From contig JADANN010000434.1 of the NCBI GenBank assembly GCA_018806985.1, positions 868,001 to 932,000 on the forward strand: a stretch of DNA of 64,000 bases. Direction: 5' to 3'. The position numbers were made by a program, and so were the translations under genes. The notes beneath the pieces were generated by a model. The model had not been told where the DNA came from and ran no database searches. It saw only the letters and a list, made by a program, of their open reading frames with translations. This DNA comes from Angiostrongylus vasorum (taxonomy: Eukaryota; Nematoda; Chromadorea; Rhabditida; Metastrongylidae). Positions 31,101 through 42,575 of the stretch are shown one piece after another; the stretch's first letter is position 1; each line of letters starts with the position of its first letter.

Positions 31101-31485
31101 TAGGTAAAGAGATGGATACTTATAGAAAAGCTTTCCACAACTGCTTTAAGATGTAAATGTTAGTAATATTAATATTTACTAAGTGTTACTATTTCCAGTT
31201 CCCTTTTTTTCAAGGCACCTGAATAGTTTCTTATGCTTCCATTATCACCACTTCATTTTTGCACAGCCTTTCACATGCCTTTCCTTATATCACCCATCCA
31301 ATACTCCAGTGACGTGGTGTTTTTTTCTTGTGTTGTAATTAATCTCTTCATTCATCATTTTGTACGACCTTTACTGGGTTAGTGACTGGATTTTTTTATA
31401 CGCACCGTTCTTTGCTCTACATGGCTCCTCTGACATCTAATTACTCAGATGAGTTTGGTAAATACAACGATGACATATTCCGGCT

Positions 31486-31735
31486 AAAAGGATAATAAAG
31501 GATATAGCTCTTGGCGTTGATCAATCCCTGAGGGATGCGCTATGCATTCGACTTCATTAAGTATCGTTGGAGGCGATTGAATGCACAACTGGCCTAAACA
31601 ATGATTTACGGTTGCCAACCAATCCATAGAGTCAGTGCTGATAACCTCCCTGACAAGTCTGGTACCAATTCCCTGACCCTGTAGGGATGGAGGGCTTGGT
31701 GACCACGCCGTACGGGATCGAATATACGCGCCCCC
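31486..31735 (-). repeat. SINE-A copy
   Basis: GGATATAGCTCTTGGCGTTG; the head end is shortened at GGGATCGAATATACGCGCCC. Confidence 0.82.
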
Positions 31736-32107
31736 CATACAAGTATTCCTGAGTGGTTTTCAAGATGGTCTCTGCCATCGTCTGTTCATTTCATGGAAGA
31801 AACTAGTCTGGAGTCATTGGAACGGCGACGATGTGGTAGCTGATGCAAGATGTTAACAAATCTTTACGACTCCCCAGATATGCTATGAAGCATCTATAGG
31901 ATAGTTTTGCACTAAATTTGATTCTTATGGAAAGTGCATTCCTCAAGGAATGATCAGCACCAGGCGCTTCTACGTAGGAAGTGTTGACAATATGTAAAAA
32001 AGTGTGCACTGTAAAGATTTCGGGTTTCATGTTGCACAACTGAAAGTGTGAACTGCACAAAAGTTGTAGGCTATATTATAAATGCTTTTGAATACAATGT
32101 TTAAAAC

Positions 32108-32490
32108 ATCCTCCCAATGGTTTACCGCCTCATCGTGGCTGGGAGGTGTTCCTGCGTGTCGGGCTGCGATGTACAGCGGGGGGAATCATCCCTGTGGCAG
32201 GGTCTCCCAAGCTGAGAAGGAGTCCGGCGTTCCCATCAGGAGGCCTAGCTAAGAGTAAACTAATACCAGGATCCACCAGTCCTGGTATTAAAGTCGTATG
32301 GTGGGAAATCTCTCTCTGTTCCACAAGGGGTGCGAATAGCCGTGGTGGTGAAGACCTGGAGCAGACTTTGGCCAGGCTGACCTTGGGATTCCAGGGAACC
32401 GCAGTGGCTCAAACAGCAGATCTCCAAAAAATAGAGATTACGCTGGGGTCCGCACAACCGGTGAGAACGTGCCATTCAAATACCAAGTAA
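32108..32490 (+). repeat. repeat family D copy
   Basis: CCAATGGTTTACCGCCTCAT, CCTGGAGCAGACTTTGGCCA, TTACGCTGGGGTCCGCACAA. Confidence 0.7.
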
Positions 32491-33214
32491 GTTTAACACA
32501 TCAACGAAAGCAATGGGATTACCCGTAACAGGCCAATTTCAAAACATGGTGCCCTTCGTTTATCACCATTGTCAAAGATTCGGACCATTTACAACATTCC
32601 CAAGCAAAGAGTATTCCATTGACGTTCGGAAAGGGCTAGCAAGGCTAAGGATAGCTTGATGGAGTGCTATGACACTTGTGGGACAATAGGAAATGTGATA
32701 GATGAATGCTAAAATCGATAGTTGACGTTTCTTGATGGAATACTCAGAAATAATGGTTAGTGATCTTTACATGGTAAGCTTCTATTTATTATTGATTTTT
32801 TTCAGATGACTATTCGTCCTTCGATATAAAGAACGTAAGCAAGCAGAGCCTTGAAGCAAACGTTTTGAACCAGAGATAAAAATGTAGTAGGAAAACAATG
32901 TGAAGGACAAAGATTGGTCAAAAATCTAAGGACCTATAACTAAGAAGGGTCTTCAGTAGGCTAAGCAGTGAATATTACGTGTAGAGGAGTGTTCTAGAAA
33001 GTCCTTTAAAGAGGAAAGCACCGCATTGGCTGGAAGGTCGAGGTGGTGTCCGGATGACGCATGGAACGGGACGGCAATCGATCGGCGGCATGGACGAGCA
33101 TTCGACGATTTCAATGTCCGGAAAAATACGATGTGAAGTGTGGTTGGGAGAAAAATGAGATGATATCCTTTCCACCTGGGGCATCTCTTACTTTCTTCAT
33201 TCTGTTTTGTACAT

Positions 33215-33440
33215 GACCCGTTATCACACATATTGTGCGGATCACAAGATACTATCGTTCATTCACTTCGTTTCCTTGCATACGTCATCCACGAAGGTCT
33301 TCAGATTTAGGTGTGCATTCGACGACTGCTGCTTGAGCATTTTGACTTTGTTTTCGCTGAATGCTGATCATGTCGATTCTTCTATGAATTCTAGGATAGC
33401 CATAGTGGGTGTTGTTAGGTTTTCATCAGAACTGGCTGCG
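33215..33440 (+). repeat. repeat family C copy
   Basis: ATTGTGCGGATCACAAGATA, CATACGTCATCCACGAAGGT. Confidence 0.55.
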
Positions 33441-33454
33441 GTGTGTCGAACGGA

Positions 33455-33585
33455 CCTTCTCAGATAAACTTGGCATCAATTTCCTAACCCTGGAGTTACA
33501 GGAGCATTCGTTAAGTCAGGACGACGTCGAACCATCACTGTGTATATAATAAGCAACACTTTTACCATTGCGCTACAAGCATCTG
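33455..33585 (-). repeat. SINE-A head-side fragment
   Basis: CTCAGATAAACTTGGCATCA and the head TTTACCATTGCGCTACAAGC. Confidence 0.6.
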
Positions 33586-34714
33586 TGAAAGTCTTTAACA
33601 GTGTTCACTTCTTAAAACTAATTTACATCTTACCTCAACATAAATAATCAATTTTAAAAAAACTTTATTGCGGCTGAAGTTTTGGCGATATCAAATTCTT
33701 GCTGTTAGTCGAAGTTCGCTGGCGCGAACACGGAAAACGTAAACTAACCATTTCCTTACACTGCCACTTTACACAGGACGATTGTTAATGAAATATCCAT
33801 TCAAGATGACCTATTCTCTTGAAGACAAGCCGTCCTGTGCTATCAGGGATCTTTTCTACTGAATCTCTTGGTAATTGGCTTAGGCAAGTGTTCATTTCTA
33901 TCCATTTCATACCATAACTATACTCACTGTAGTCCTCTGCAAAGAGATGAAGAACTTAGAGTCACTGGAGAAATCAAGATGTTAATCGGTCATTGCGTTA
34001 ACATTGCAAAGCTTAGACTGCCAATGCTGAGATATTATTGGAATGTATCTTTTTGGTTTACCAAGTTGTGCCAAGTGTTAAGTTTGAAAAGCTGTTGGGG
34101 CAATTCCATTAAACGAATATTCGAAGACAGATAGACACAGCTATACAGGACCAGTACTCCAATCGAAATTTTCAGTAAAAACCGCATGAGATAGCAAAAA
34201 CGTTCCTCTCTACAACATTTCGCGTCTTTTAGAGTGAGGATGACATGCCGCCAATGCATTGCACAGAAGAGACAACTTTGGCATGGATTATAATCTTCTA
34301 CCAGTAAAGAAGGCGGAGATTCTTTCATGCCCAAGTCTGTTCTAGTTTTATTCAGGTGAGAGGAGCGTAAAGCCTAAAAACAGCGGCGTCCTAGAAGATG
34401 GCAGTCAACACAGCGAGAAATCATATTTTGTTGGCTGTTATTTGGAATTAACTAGATCTCATGACTCTAAACAGAAGATCTGCTGTAATATACGCCAAAA
34501 ACTTGGGAATTAGAAGTCAGTGCAGCAACTACTTTGGTTTACATTGTTTTAATAAATAGCACAGTAAGGGTTAATCGTAAGTTACAGAGTTGTCAGTGTT
34601 GAACAACTGTAGTGCTCGTAATCGCCGTGTTGTAGGTACACTGAAGAGTTTGCGGGATATGATAGATTGAGCAAAAAAATGCTACCAGGAAAAATATTAT
34701 TGTAATATCTACGG

Positions 34715-35003
34715 GTTGCGTGTGGCTCAGTGCTCGGAGGCCCGCTGCAACACACACGTGAGATCGATCCCCGTGCCCATGCCCCACTAAGCCTTCCATC
34801 CCTCCGGGGTTGGTAAATTGGTACCAGATTTGTCTGGGAGGATAGCAGCATTGGCTGGATATATCGCTAGGCCACCGCGAGTCATTGTAAAGGCCAGATA
34901 TGCATTCAATCACCTCCAAACGATGCTTAATGAAATCGAATGCATGGCGCATCCCTCAGGAATTGATCGACGCCCAGAGCTTTACCCTTTATCCTTTTTT
35001 ATC
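34715..35003 (+). repeat. SINE-A copy, well preserved
   Basis: Head GCGTGTGGCTCAGTGCTCGG, body ACCAGATTTGTCTGGGAGGA, tail TTTACCCTTTATCCTTTTT. Confidence 0.9.
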
Positions 35004-35649
35004 TACGGGTTTTGAGTGCAACATTATCAAATCAGTGAAAGGCCATGACAATAAGAGTTTTGAATATGTAGTGTTGGTAAAGGCACATTTTTTTTGGAAA
35101 CACGGATGAATACGTCTTGTGAATACGAATGCTACACACACGTCTATCTATGCCACTTTCCTCGATGGTTCATCAAATTACTTTGACGACGAAGTGGCTC
35201 CTAAGTTAAAAATTTTGGTTTGCAAACACATCAGATATATTGAGCTTCAGCAAAAATTCAAATATGGTCTAGAAAAGAAAAGCTTATTTGGTGAAATATT
35301 ACGTGCAGAATAGAGTTTTCCTCTACCATCATTCACTGTTTATACGCGTTTTGCATAAGCTATCGAATGGTTGTAAAAAAAATATAGCAAAAAAAAGGTA
35401 TAATTTGGGGAACTAAACGGCGGAAAATACAACATACTCATATGTAACCCATGTCAGGTAGTTTGCCTCTGAACGCATGAATGATACATGACTCATGTCG
35501 TCAGCTCCTATGGAACGGCTTCCGAAAACGACCATTTAACGACTATGAGAAGTAGTTCGATTTAGCGAATGAGCTCGTTGTCCATTCTGTTCATGATTGA
35601 TATGTACTATCTGTTTGTACGTAGTAATTTTCATGCATTCATTCATGTG

Positions 35650-35725
35650 TGGATGTCCTTGTATGTACGTGGGTACTTGTACCCACTTGTACTTGTATAC
35701 TTGTATGTACTTGTACCTGCACATT
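35650..35725 (+). repeat. degenerate TACTTGTA repeat
   Basis: Several TACTTGTA/TGTATGTAC units in a row (GTACTTGTATACTTGTATGT). Confidence 0.75.
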
Positions 35726-35867
35726 GATATCGGCAATCCAATGATTGCGTAGCACATGGAAGATCGTTAATGCTTTTCTAACCAGATGCCTCGTTGACAT
35801 TATGAGATCTCTACAATTTTAAGTAAAGCTATTTGTAGAAAACTAGCTGCCAGGAATGCAGAGCAAT

Positions 35868-36020
35868 GGCCTCCGTGGTGCAATGTGTAATGCACGCCCT
35901 CGTGGAAAGGGAAATCGTAGTTCGATGTGGCCTAGGGGTCCAAAATTTGCGAAAGTTTCAGCGTCATTGTGTTTCTTATTCACATCGTACCCTGCTTTGA
36001 AAACTATGGCATGCAGAAAA
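35868..36020 (+). repeat. SINE-B-like copy with a different tRNA-like head
   Basis: Head GTGGTGCAATGTGTAATGCA and GTAGTTCGATGTGGCC, followed by a SINE-B tail (TTTCAGCGTCATTGTG, then ACCCTGCTTTGAAAAC). Confidence 0.55.
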
Positions 36021-36057
36021 TAGAAGGTTAACAAAGTCATCTGTGATACAATCACAA

Positions 36058-36245
36058 TGATGCTAAGACATTTGCAAACTCCGGACCGCAGGTCTCTGAG
36101 GTGAGGAGCGAACATGCTATTTCCCTCTCCGGGGAGTAACGCGTTCACCACCACACAATGCGAGTCCTTGGTTTCGCCTGTCTCTCAGCTAGTTTTCTAT
36201 CGATCAGTACCACCAGCAATCACCCGTCAACGGGATTGATCTGGG
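36058..36245 (-). repeat. SINE-B copy
   Basis: SINE-B consensus read on its own strand: GATTGCTGATGG, CTGAGAGACAGGCGAAACGA, GTGTGGTGGTGAACGCG (A-box-like), GCGTTCGTTCCCC (B-box-like), TGCGGTCCGGAGTTTTGCAA. Confidence 0.78.
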
Positions 36246-36282
36246 GAGCCCAAATCAGCAATAAACCCAGTTAAGCTGAGGA

Positions 36283-36535
36283 AGTAGTCGAAATCACAAT
36301 GTTAAACGATCGATAGAAAACTAGCTGAGAGACCAGCGAAACGAAGGACGTGCATGGTGTGGTGGTGAACGCGTTAGCCCCCGAAAGAGTAATAGTGCGT
36401 TCGCTCCCACCGAAGACACCTGCGGTCCGGAGTTTTGCAAAAATGTCTAAGCATCGTTGTGGTTGTATTCGACATAATATCCAGCCGTGAAAAAATTCTA
36501 ATAGGCAGTAGGTAGAAAGTCCAAATAATAAAGTC
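36283..36535 (+). repeat. SINE-B copy, inverted relative to its neighbour
   Basis: CGATAGAAAACTAGCTGAGA and TGGTGTGGTGGTGAACGCGT. It faces the minus copy 40 bp away. Confidence 0.78.
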
Positions 36536-37002
36536 ATTTTTTTCCAAATTTATAATTCTTTAGCACAAACTCGAAGAAAATTGACCTGAAAACAAAAAAT
36601 GACGTCGTAAATTGTAAAGTCTGTGCTGGTGCAGAATATGAATAGAAACCCACAAGGTTGAAAAGATGAAACTAACTTTATTTCTGCAACAACACAATAC
36701 ATTGTAAAATCACTGGCATGCTTTTTACAAGCACTTAATATTCGTCTACAGCGGATGCGGAACAGACGACACGACACGCATAGGCAGGTTTGGCAGTTCG
36801 GCCCCACCTACTATTTTCATTCTAAAAACTTCGGACTAATTTTATAATTAAAATTACGACATGAAATAATTTTTCAAAAGCTTCAAAAGTACTTTGTACT
36901 TGATATTCTATGCATAGCAGTCCTGCTATGTCATTACTTTTAGTGTCTTTGTAGATGGATATCCTCGTCGATTCTCAAGGTTTTGAGCGGATGACGATGA
37001 CA

Positions 37003-37169
37003 CTACAACTCATCACGCCATGAGGTCTCCTCGCTAAGGTATTTATCATGATAAGGTTTCCGCGATTTATAGCGTTTTGCCTGATGAACGTTCAAGAATT
37101 GATCAGCCAACGTTGGCGTGTCGGGAATCTGCGAACACAACCAACGAGCTTGCGGTGTGTCATGGAGAG
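37003..37169 (-). CDS. secreted mucin-linker gene, exon 11 and stop
   Basis: Acceptor ATATTTTTCAG, phase 1 in, TAG at 37005-37003. Encodes [20 protein letters not shown] and ends with a basic stretch ([16 protein letters not shown]) and [10 protein letters not shown]. Confidence 0.8.
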
Positions 37170-40100
37170 CTGAAAAATATCTCCTAAGTGATCTACAACG
37201 TTCTTCAGTGTGCCAGACAACCTTTCTATATCCTACTTTTTAGGCAAATGGTAAGGTTTACCACAAATTAAACATTAGCGAGTAATTGTATTGACCAGCC
37301 AACAATATTCACTGGCCACGAATTTACTAAGGAAATGAATAAAGAAAAAGGATAAAACTTTTGGAGTTGCTTAGTCTCTGAGATAAACGTTATGCACTTA
37401 ACTCCATTCGTGGCAGTGCAGAGATGGTTGAGTGCACGTCCGGTCTACACAGTAACTTGCGTTGGTCTGCCAATGTATCAAGTAGGTGTTTTTATCCTCT
37501 CAGGGAGCTTGATTTCAATTTTTGACACCAGAGAGTTACAAGGCTAAGTGGGGCCGGGGCACCAGGATCGAACCAGCTACCGATCCAATCTATATTGCAC
37601 GGCTGCTCTAACAATTGCCGCTACATGCGTTCCAAGGGAACAAATAATGCTAACAAAAGCCATTTATCACAATACAACGTGTGCAATTGGTGGCCGTTAG
37701 GCGCGAATACTTTTTAAGCTTTCAATTTTGCAAATATCCGTACTAAAATTCCCATCTTTCAAAGAACTATCGATTTACAGAGTGAAATGCCCATCAACCT
37801 GTATCGAAAATCATTATAAAAGCGCAATACGTTCGGTATTGACCACTTCATCATAGGGATGAGTGGTACATTCGATTTCAACAAGCATCGTAGAGCAGGA
37901 CTGAATATATGAAATCATATATGGCCTATACAATGGCTTTATCTATGAACGCCCAAAAGACTGGATTAGCCAGACGAGCTGGATCTAACTAAGGACTACT
38001 GTATGCATCGCAGAAGCACCTTTCACCAGTACGTCATGGAGGTCCCATCTAAGTCAATATATTAGGAAATTACTACCATTAGTTCCAAGTTTTCGGAGAA
38101 TTTTGAGTGGGTCGCAAAATTAGCGGCACGTAGAAGTGATACTGGTCAACAGTGTCGAGTTTATATTTATCTTTTATAGCAAAAGATGTCACAAACTTAC
38201 ACTCCAAGCACAATTCACGAAGGCAGTGCAGCATGTTGGGTGCCTCATTCAGCTCACACCACTTAAGTTCCTGAAGCAGAACCATCACTGAATTTCGAAC
38301 TAACGTTCCAGTTCTATTTTTAAGGCACTGAATTCATAAAAGGATAAAGGATAAAGCTCTCGGAGTTGATCAATCCCTGAGAGACGCGTCAAGCATTCGA
38401 CTTCCTTAAGCATCGTTTGGAGGTAATTGAATGCATATCTGGTCTTTACAACGACTCGCGGTGGCCTACCGATGTATCGAGCCAGTGCTGCTATCCTCCC
38501 AGACAAGTCTGGCACCAATTTGCCGAAACCCCGGAGGGATGGAAGGCTTGGTGGGCCATGGGCGTGGCGATCGATTCCACGTGTGTGTGGCAGGGCGCCT
38601 CCGACCACTGCGCCAAACGCGTCACACTGAATTCATGAACAACAAAAATGGTTCTAAAAAGTGAAGGCATCTTTGTCAGAGTGCTTATTCATGCCTCCGA
38701 GTTATTCCACACTCCGAAAAGTTCGAGAACCCTCTGAATGAAGAATTCAGAAGCAAAGTAAAAAATAGCGAGTGAATGAATGTGCTGCGTACCAGACTAC
38801 ATATGCGTTCTGGTCGTAGAATTACGGTAGCAGAGTCAACGACGACGTGGAAGCCGTCCGTGAGGAAATTCATGCACTGCAACATAAAACTGTTGACGTT
38901 GGTTGCCATCACTACTGTTGGTATTACTTGAACTCATCCACTGGTAGAGTTGTTCTTGTCGTACTAGAGAATTCACAACTACTTCACCTTTAGCAATCCA
39001 CCCACACATATGTTTCGTAGTCTCAGACCTTCAAAAACGGGTTTCCTTTAACCTCGGCATGACTAATCAACATGTATTCTTTTCCCTCACTGACAAGCTA
39101 ACACGAATTTGGCAAAAAAAACTTTTTTCGGCGTCTTTGCTTTCTTCAGAGCCGCGTCAATTCGAGTCGATGGTCCACAGTTCTTTCTGACACCGATGAG
39201 GGTCTTTGTGATCGCATCGAGTGGAATCCAGTGGGGTATTGTCCGAGAAATAACCTCACTTAGATCTCCTTCATTTGATGGTCCGTTTGGTGCTCGAGTG
39301 CATTTTACACGCAGATACTCTGTCTGTTTGTTCAAATGTCTCGTCCGTGTCGTTCAAATCGATCTGTACTAAAAGCGTTTACTAGGAGAATCAGAAGAGA
39401 AGCAATTGCTAGAACACCGTAGGAAAGCACTCATAAGTCATTGTGGTTCTCAGCCTTGAACCTTTGCAAGGCCCTAGTTCCCTTGGGCCATTTTATAAGA
39501 GAATCCTCTGAGGTAATTGTGGAGCTTAAGACTTCAGTGACATTATGTGTGCTTATAAAATCGAATAATTTATGATAAGGAAAATGACCAATGTTACGAA
39601 CTTTGTCAATTTTTTATTTGCTGCCTACTTTAATTTTTTCCCCAGATCAATCCCGTTGACGGGTGATTGTTGATGGCACTGGTAGGTAGAAAACTGGCTG
39701 AGAAACATGCGAAACGAAGGACCCGCATGGTGTGGAGATGAACGCGCTAGACCCGGAAGGGGTATTAGCGCGTTCGTTCCCCATCGCACCAGCGGTCCGG
39801 ACTTTTGCAAATATCTCAGCAGTATTACGATTACAAACTTTGTTGTTTACCCTTATGTGCCGTATTAGTCGTTCATGATTTCCCCACTGATAAAGCGGCG
39901 ATAAGAAAACAAATCATCACTTAACAGAAATGATTTCTAAGCTGATCGGTTTGCAATCTCATCATTTGTGTGCCGACAAACATCATAAATCACATTAAAA
40001 CGCAATGCTCAAGATTTGTCTAGAAGAATACTTCGGACGGAGGTCCTCGACTTACCCCGTCGTAGGTGAATCCATGAGGGAACAGGGTGAGATTGAGAGG

Positions 40101-42540
40101 CTGAAATATTTCGCACAACTCAGCGCAAGTATTGTGAAATAGCGAAGAGCGTAGAAATTGCAGAACTTTTTTCAACACCTCTTTGTCGAGTAGAAATCGA
40201 TGCTGAAACTTCTAAAAGATATGTTAGGCTATTAAAAAGCCATAGGAATAAACATGAATATGTACGAAAATCACTTAAGCTGTAAAAGTAAGATGTGAGC
40301 ATATGCTGTGCCTACCTGAATAACGTTGCTGATACTCATACATGTGCTGCATTCCAGACAAATTACGGCTTCGGTGATGTTACGAACTGAAATTACGTCT
40401 CCTTCAAGGCGTCTCAAATGGTGGATGAAGGTAAGAAATATGTCAGAATGAGTGTAGTGATTACTTATCACCATCCTGATTATTATCACTACCATACCTG
40501 GGTTTCTGTAATTTTCGTAGCATCCTGGAGCAACGGTTGAGCAAAATGCCTTTGGTGAAGGAATGTTGGCGTAAAGAAGTCGCATGACATATTTTTTCAT
40601 CATCCTAAGAAAAGATATGAAATGACAAGCAATACTAGGTTATATAACCCTTTTTTAATAGAATAAGGTCTAAAGCTGACCGAAAATTATCCCTCAGAGT
40701 ACGTGGGCAGATAAGAGTCAACTAATTTGGTATCTATACTATAAAAGAGTTGTAAGGATCCAGTGTGGACCCCCTAGTGTTGAAAATCTGTAGGCCATGA
40801 TCTTCGTCGTCTACACGCATTTAGGTAAGGACTAAGAGATCAAAGTCTTTTACAGAGATTCGGAGAAGGCCGGCCTCGAAACTAAAAATGGCCCTAAAGG
40901 AGTTTCACGTGAGAACACTCAAAGTGGAAATGAACGAAAAAAATGAAATATTGTTCTCAGCTCTTCTTGATTACCGAGACAATCCATAGCAACTCGCAGT
41001 AACTCCTATGTAACTAATGGAATCGAAGACAAAAGAATACCATAGGAGCGCATAGGTTTGCGAAAATGGTTTTTATCAGCGTGGGTAGTAATCAGTCGTT
41101 TAAGAAACATTAATTTATACCAAGAATAGAAAATGAGGCCATGTTTCCCTCTTGCACACCTGAAAAGGACTGACGCAGAAATGCTGTAGGACTTCACTAA
41201 ATACGTAAAATTACAACTGCAGAGCTAGCACCACTGTAAACCGACTTTCATTTAACCACGGGACAAATGATCAGTATACCTTGTTTCATAGATAAAATAA
41301 CACGAGGTTGTTACCACATATTTGTTCAGCTAACGTTTCGGCGTCTTCACCTTTATCAGCGCCGATGATCCAAGTGGACGGTCCAAAGTCGTTCGTCTCC
41401 TCGATATGGCTGGCGTCTTTGCCGTCGTATCGAGACGGATCTTCCTCACTGAGCACCAATTCAATGAAGCAACCTCACTCGCCAGCGACGATGAACGACT
41501 GTGAACAATGGACTCTGATCATCGAGTCTGATGAAGATGAAGATGTCGAAAAATCAGCTGAATAAGCATGTGGTAACCACCTCGTGTTAGCTTATTACTG
41601 AAATAAGGTGCATTGTAGAGCTAGTGTTTAAGCAGAACTAAGGATAAAAAAGGGATAAAGCTCTTGGCGTTGATCAATCCCTGGGGGATGCGCCATGCAT
41701 TCGACTTCATTAACTATCGCTGGAGGTGACTGAATGTATATATGGCCTTTGCAATGACTTGCTGTAGCCTACCGATGTATCGAGGCAGTGCTGCTATCCT
41801 TTCAGACAAGTCTGGTACCAATTTGCCGATCCTGGATAGATGGAAGGATTGGTGGGCCATGGGTGCGGGGATCGATTCCACGTGTGTGTTACAGGGCGCC
41901 TCCGACCATTGCGCCACACGCGCCCTTTAGAGCTTCGTTTAGGAGAAAATATTGGCCAATCAAAATGCAGTCAAAAGTTTTCCACAAATTTATATGGTCT
42001 GGTGATGGAAATTTTTATGTTATCAGAAATCTAGGCAAACAATACTTTGAAGAGGGTTTTGAATTCTATGGTTTCGATTTCTAGATCACGGGATCACCGA
42101 CATGATGAGAGCAATTCAAAGAAGAATAAGTAATTGTTCCCAGTCTCCAGAATGCTAGAGAAAAACAAGGGGGAAGACGTAGGAGTGAAAGCCGATGATT
42201 TGCACTAGCTATTTCCTCACTATTTCAGCGAAGTGAATTGATAACTTCGTTGTTTTAACCTACTTACTTACTGAGGATGCTGCTACTTATGCTGACATGT
42301 CGAAAATCGGATCTACTAGACTCTGAAGCGGACAGAACTCGTTCGAAATTTCGACACACTACAAAAACAGATCGAGACTTCACTATGTCTTGTCGAGGAT
42401 GTCAATGATCACCGAGCAGACAGATCAAAAAGACAGACAGACAGGCAGACAGACAGGCAGACAGACAGACAGACAGACACAGATAGACACAGACAGACAG
42501 ACAGACAGATAGACAGACAGACAGACAGACACAGACAGGC

Positions 42541-42575
<35 letters not shown>

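Larger units (their letters stand above)
26740..37002. other. intergenic region between dlk-1 and the secreted mucin-linker gene
   Basis: Contains SINE-A, SINE-B, C and D repeats and one foldback, and otherwise AT-rich sequence. No exon could be supported. A possible short exon on minus at 36837-36750 (phase 0, ending SAVDEY and TAA) has a fair acceptor but no partner. Confidence 0.5.

Noticed and set aside
33665..33720. Possible further hammerhead arm (GGCTGAAGTTTTGGCG)
   Set aside because: Core bases and stem pairing could not be aligned with confidence.
40316..40604. Possible IL-17-like cytokine (the [20 protein letters not shown] region)
   Set aside because: The Arg-Pro/Ala-Cys spacing recalls IL-17, but the downstream cysteine pattern does not, and the exons fit a much longer secreted protein.
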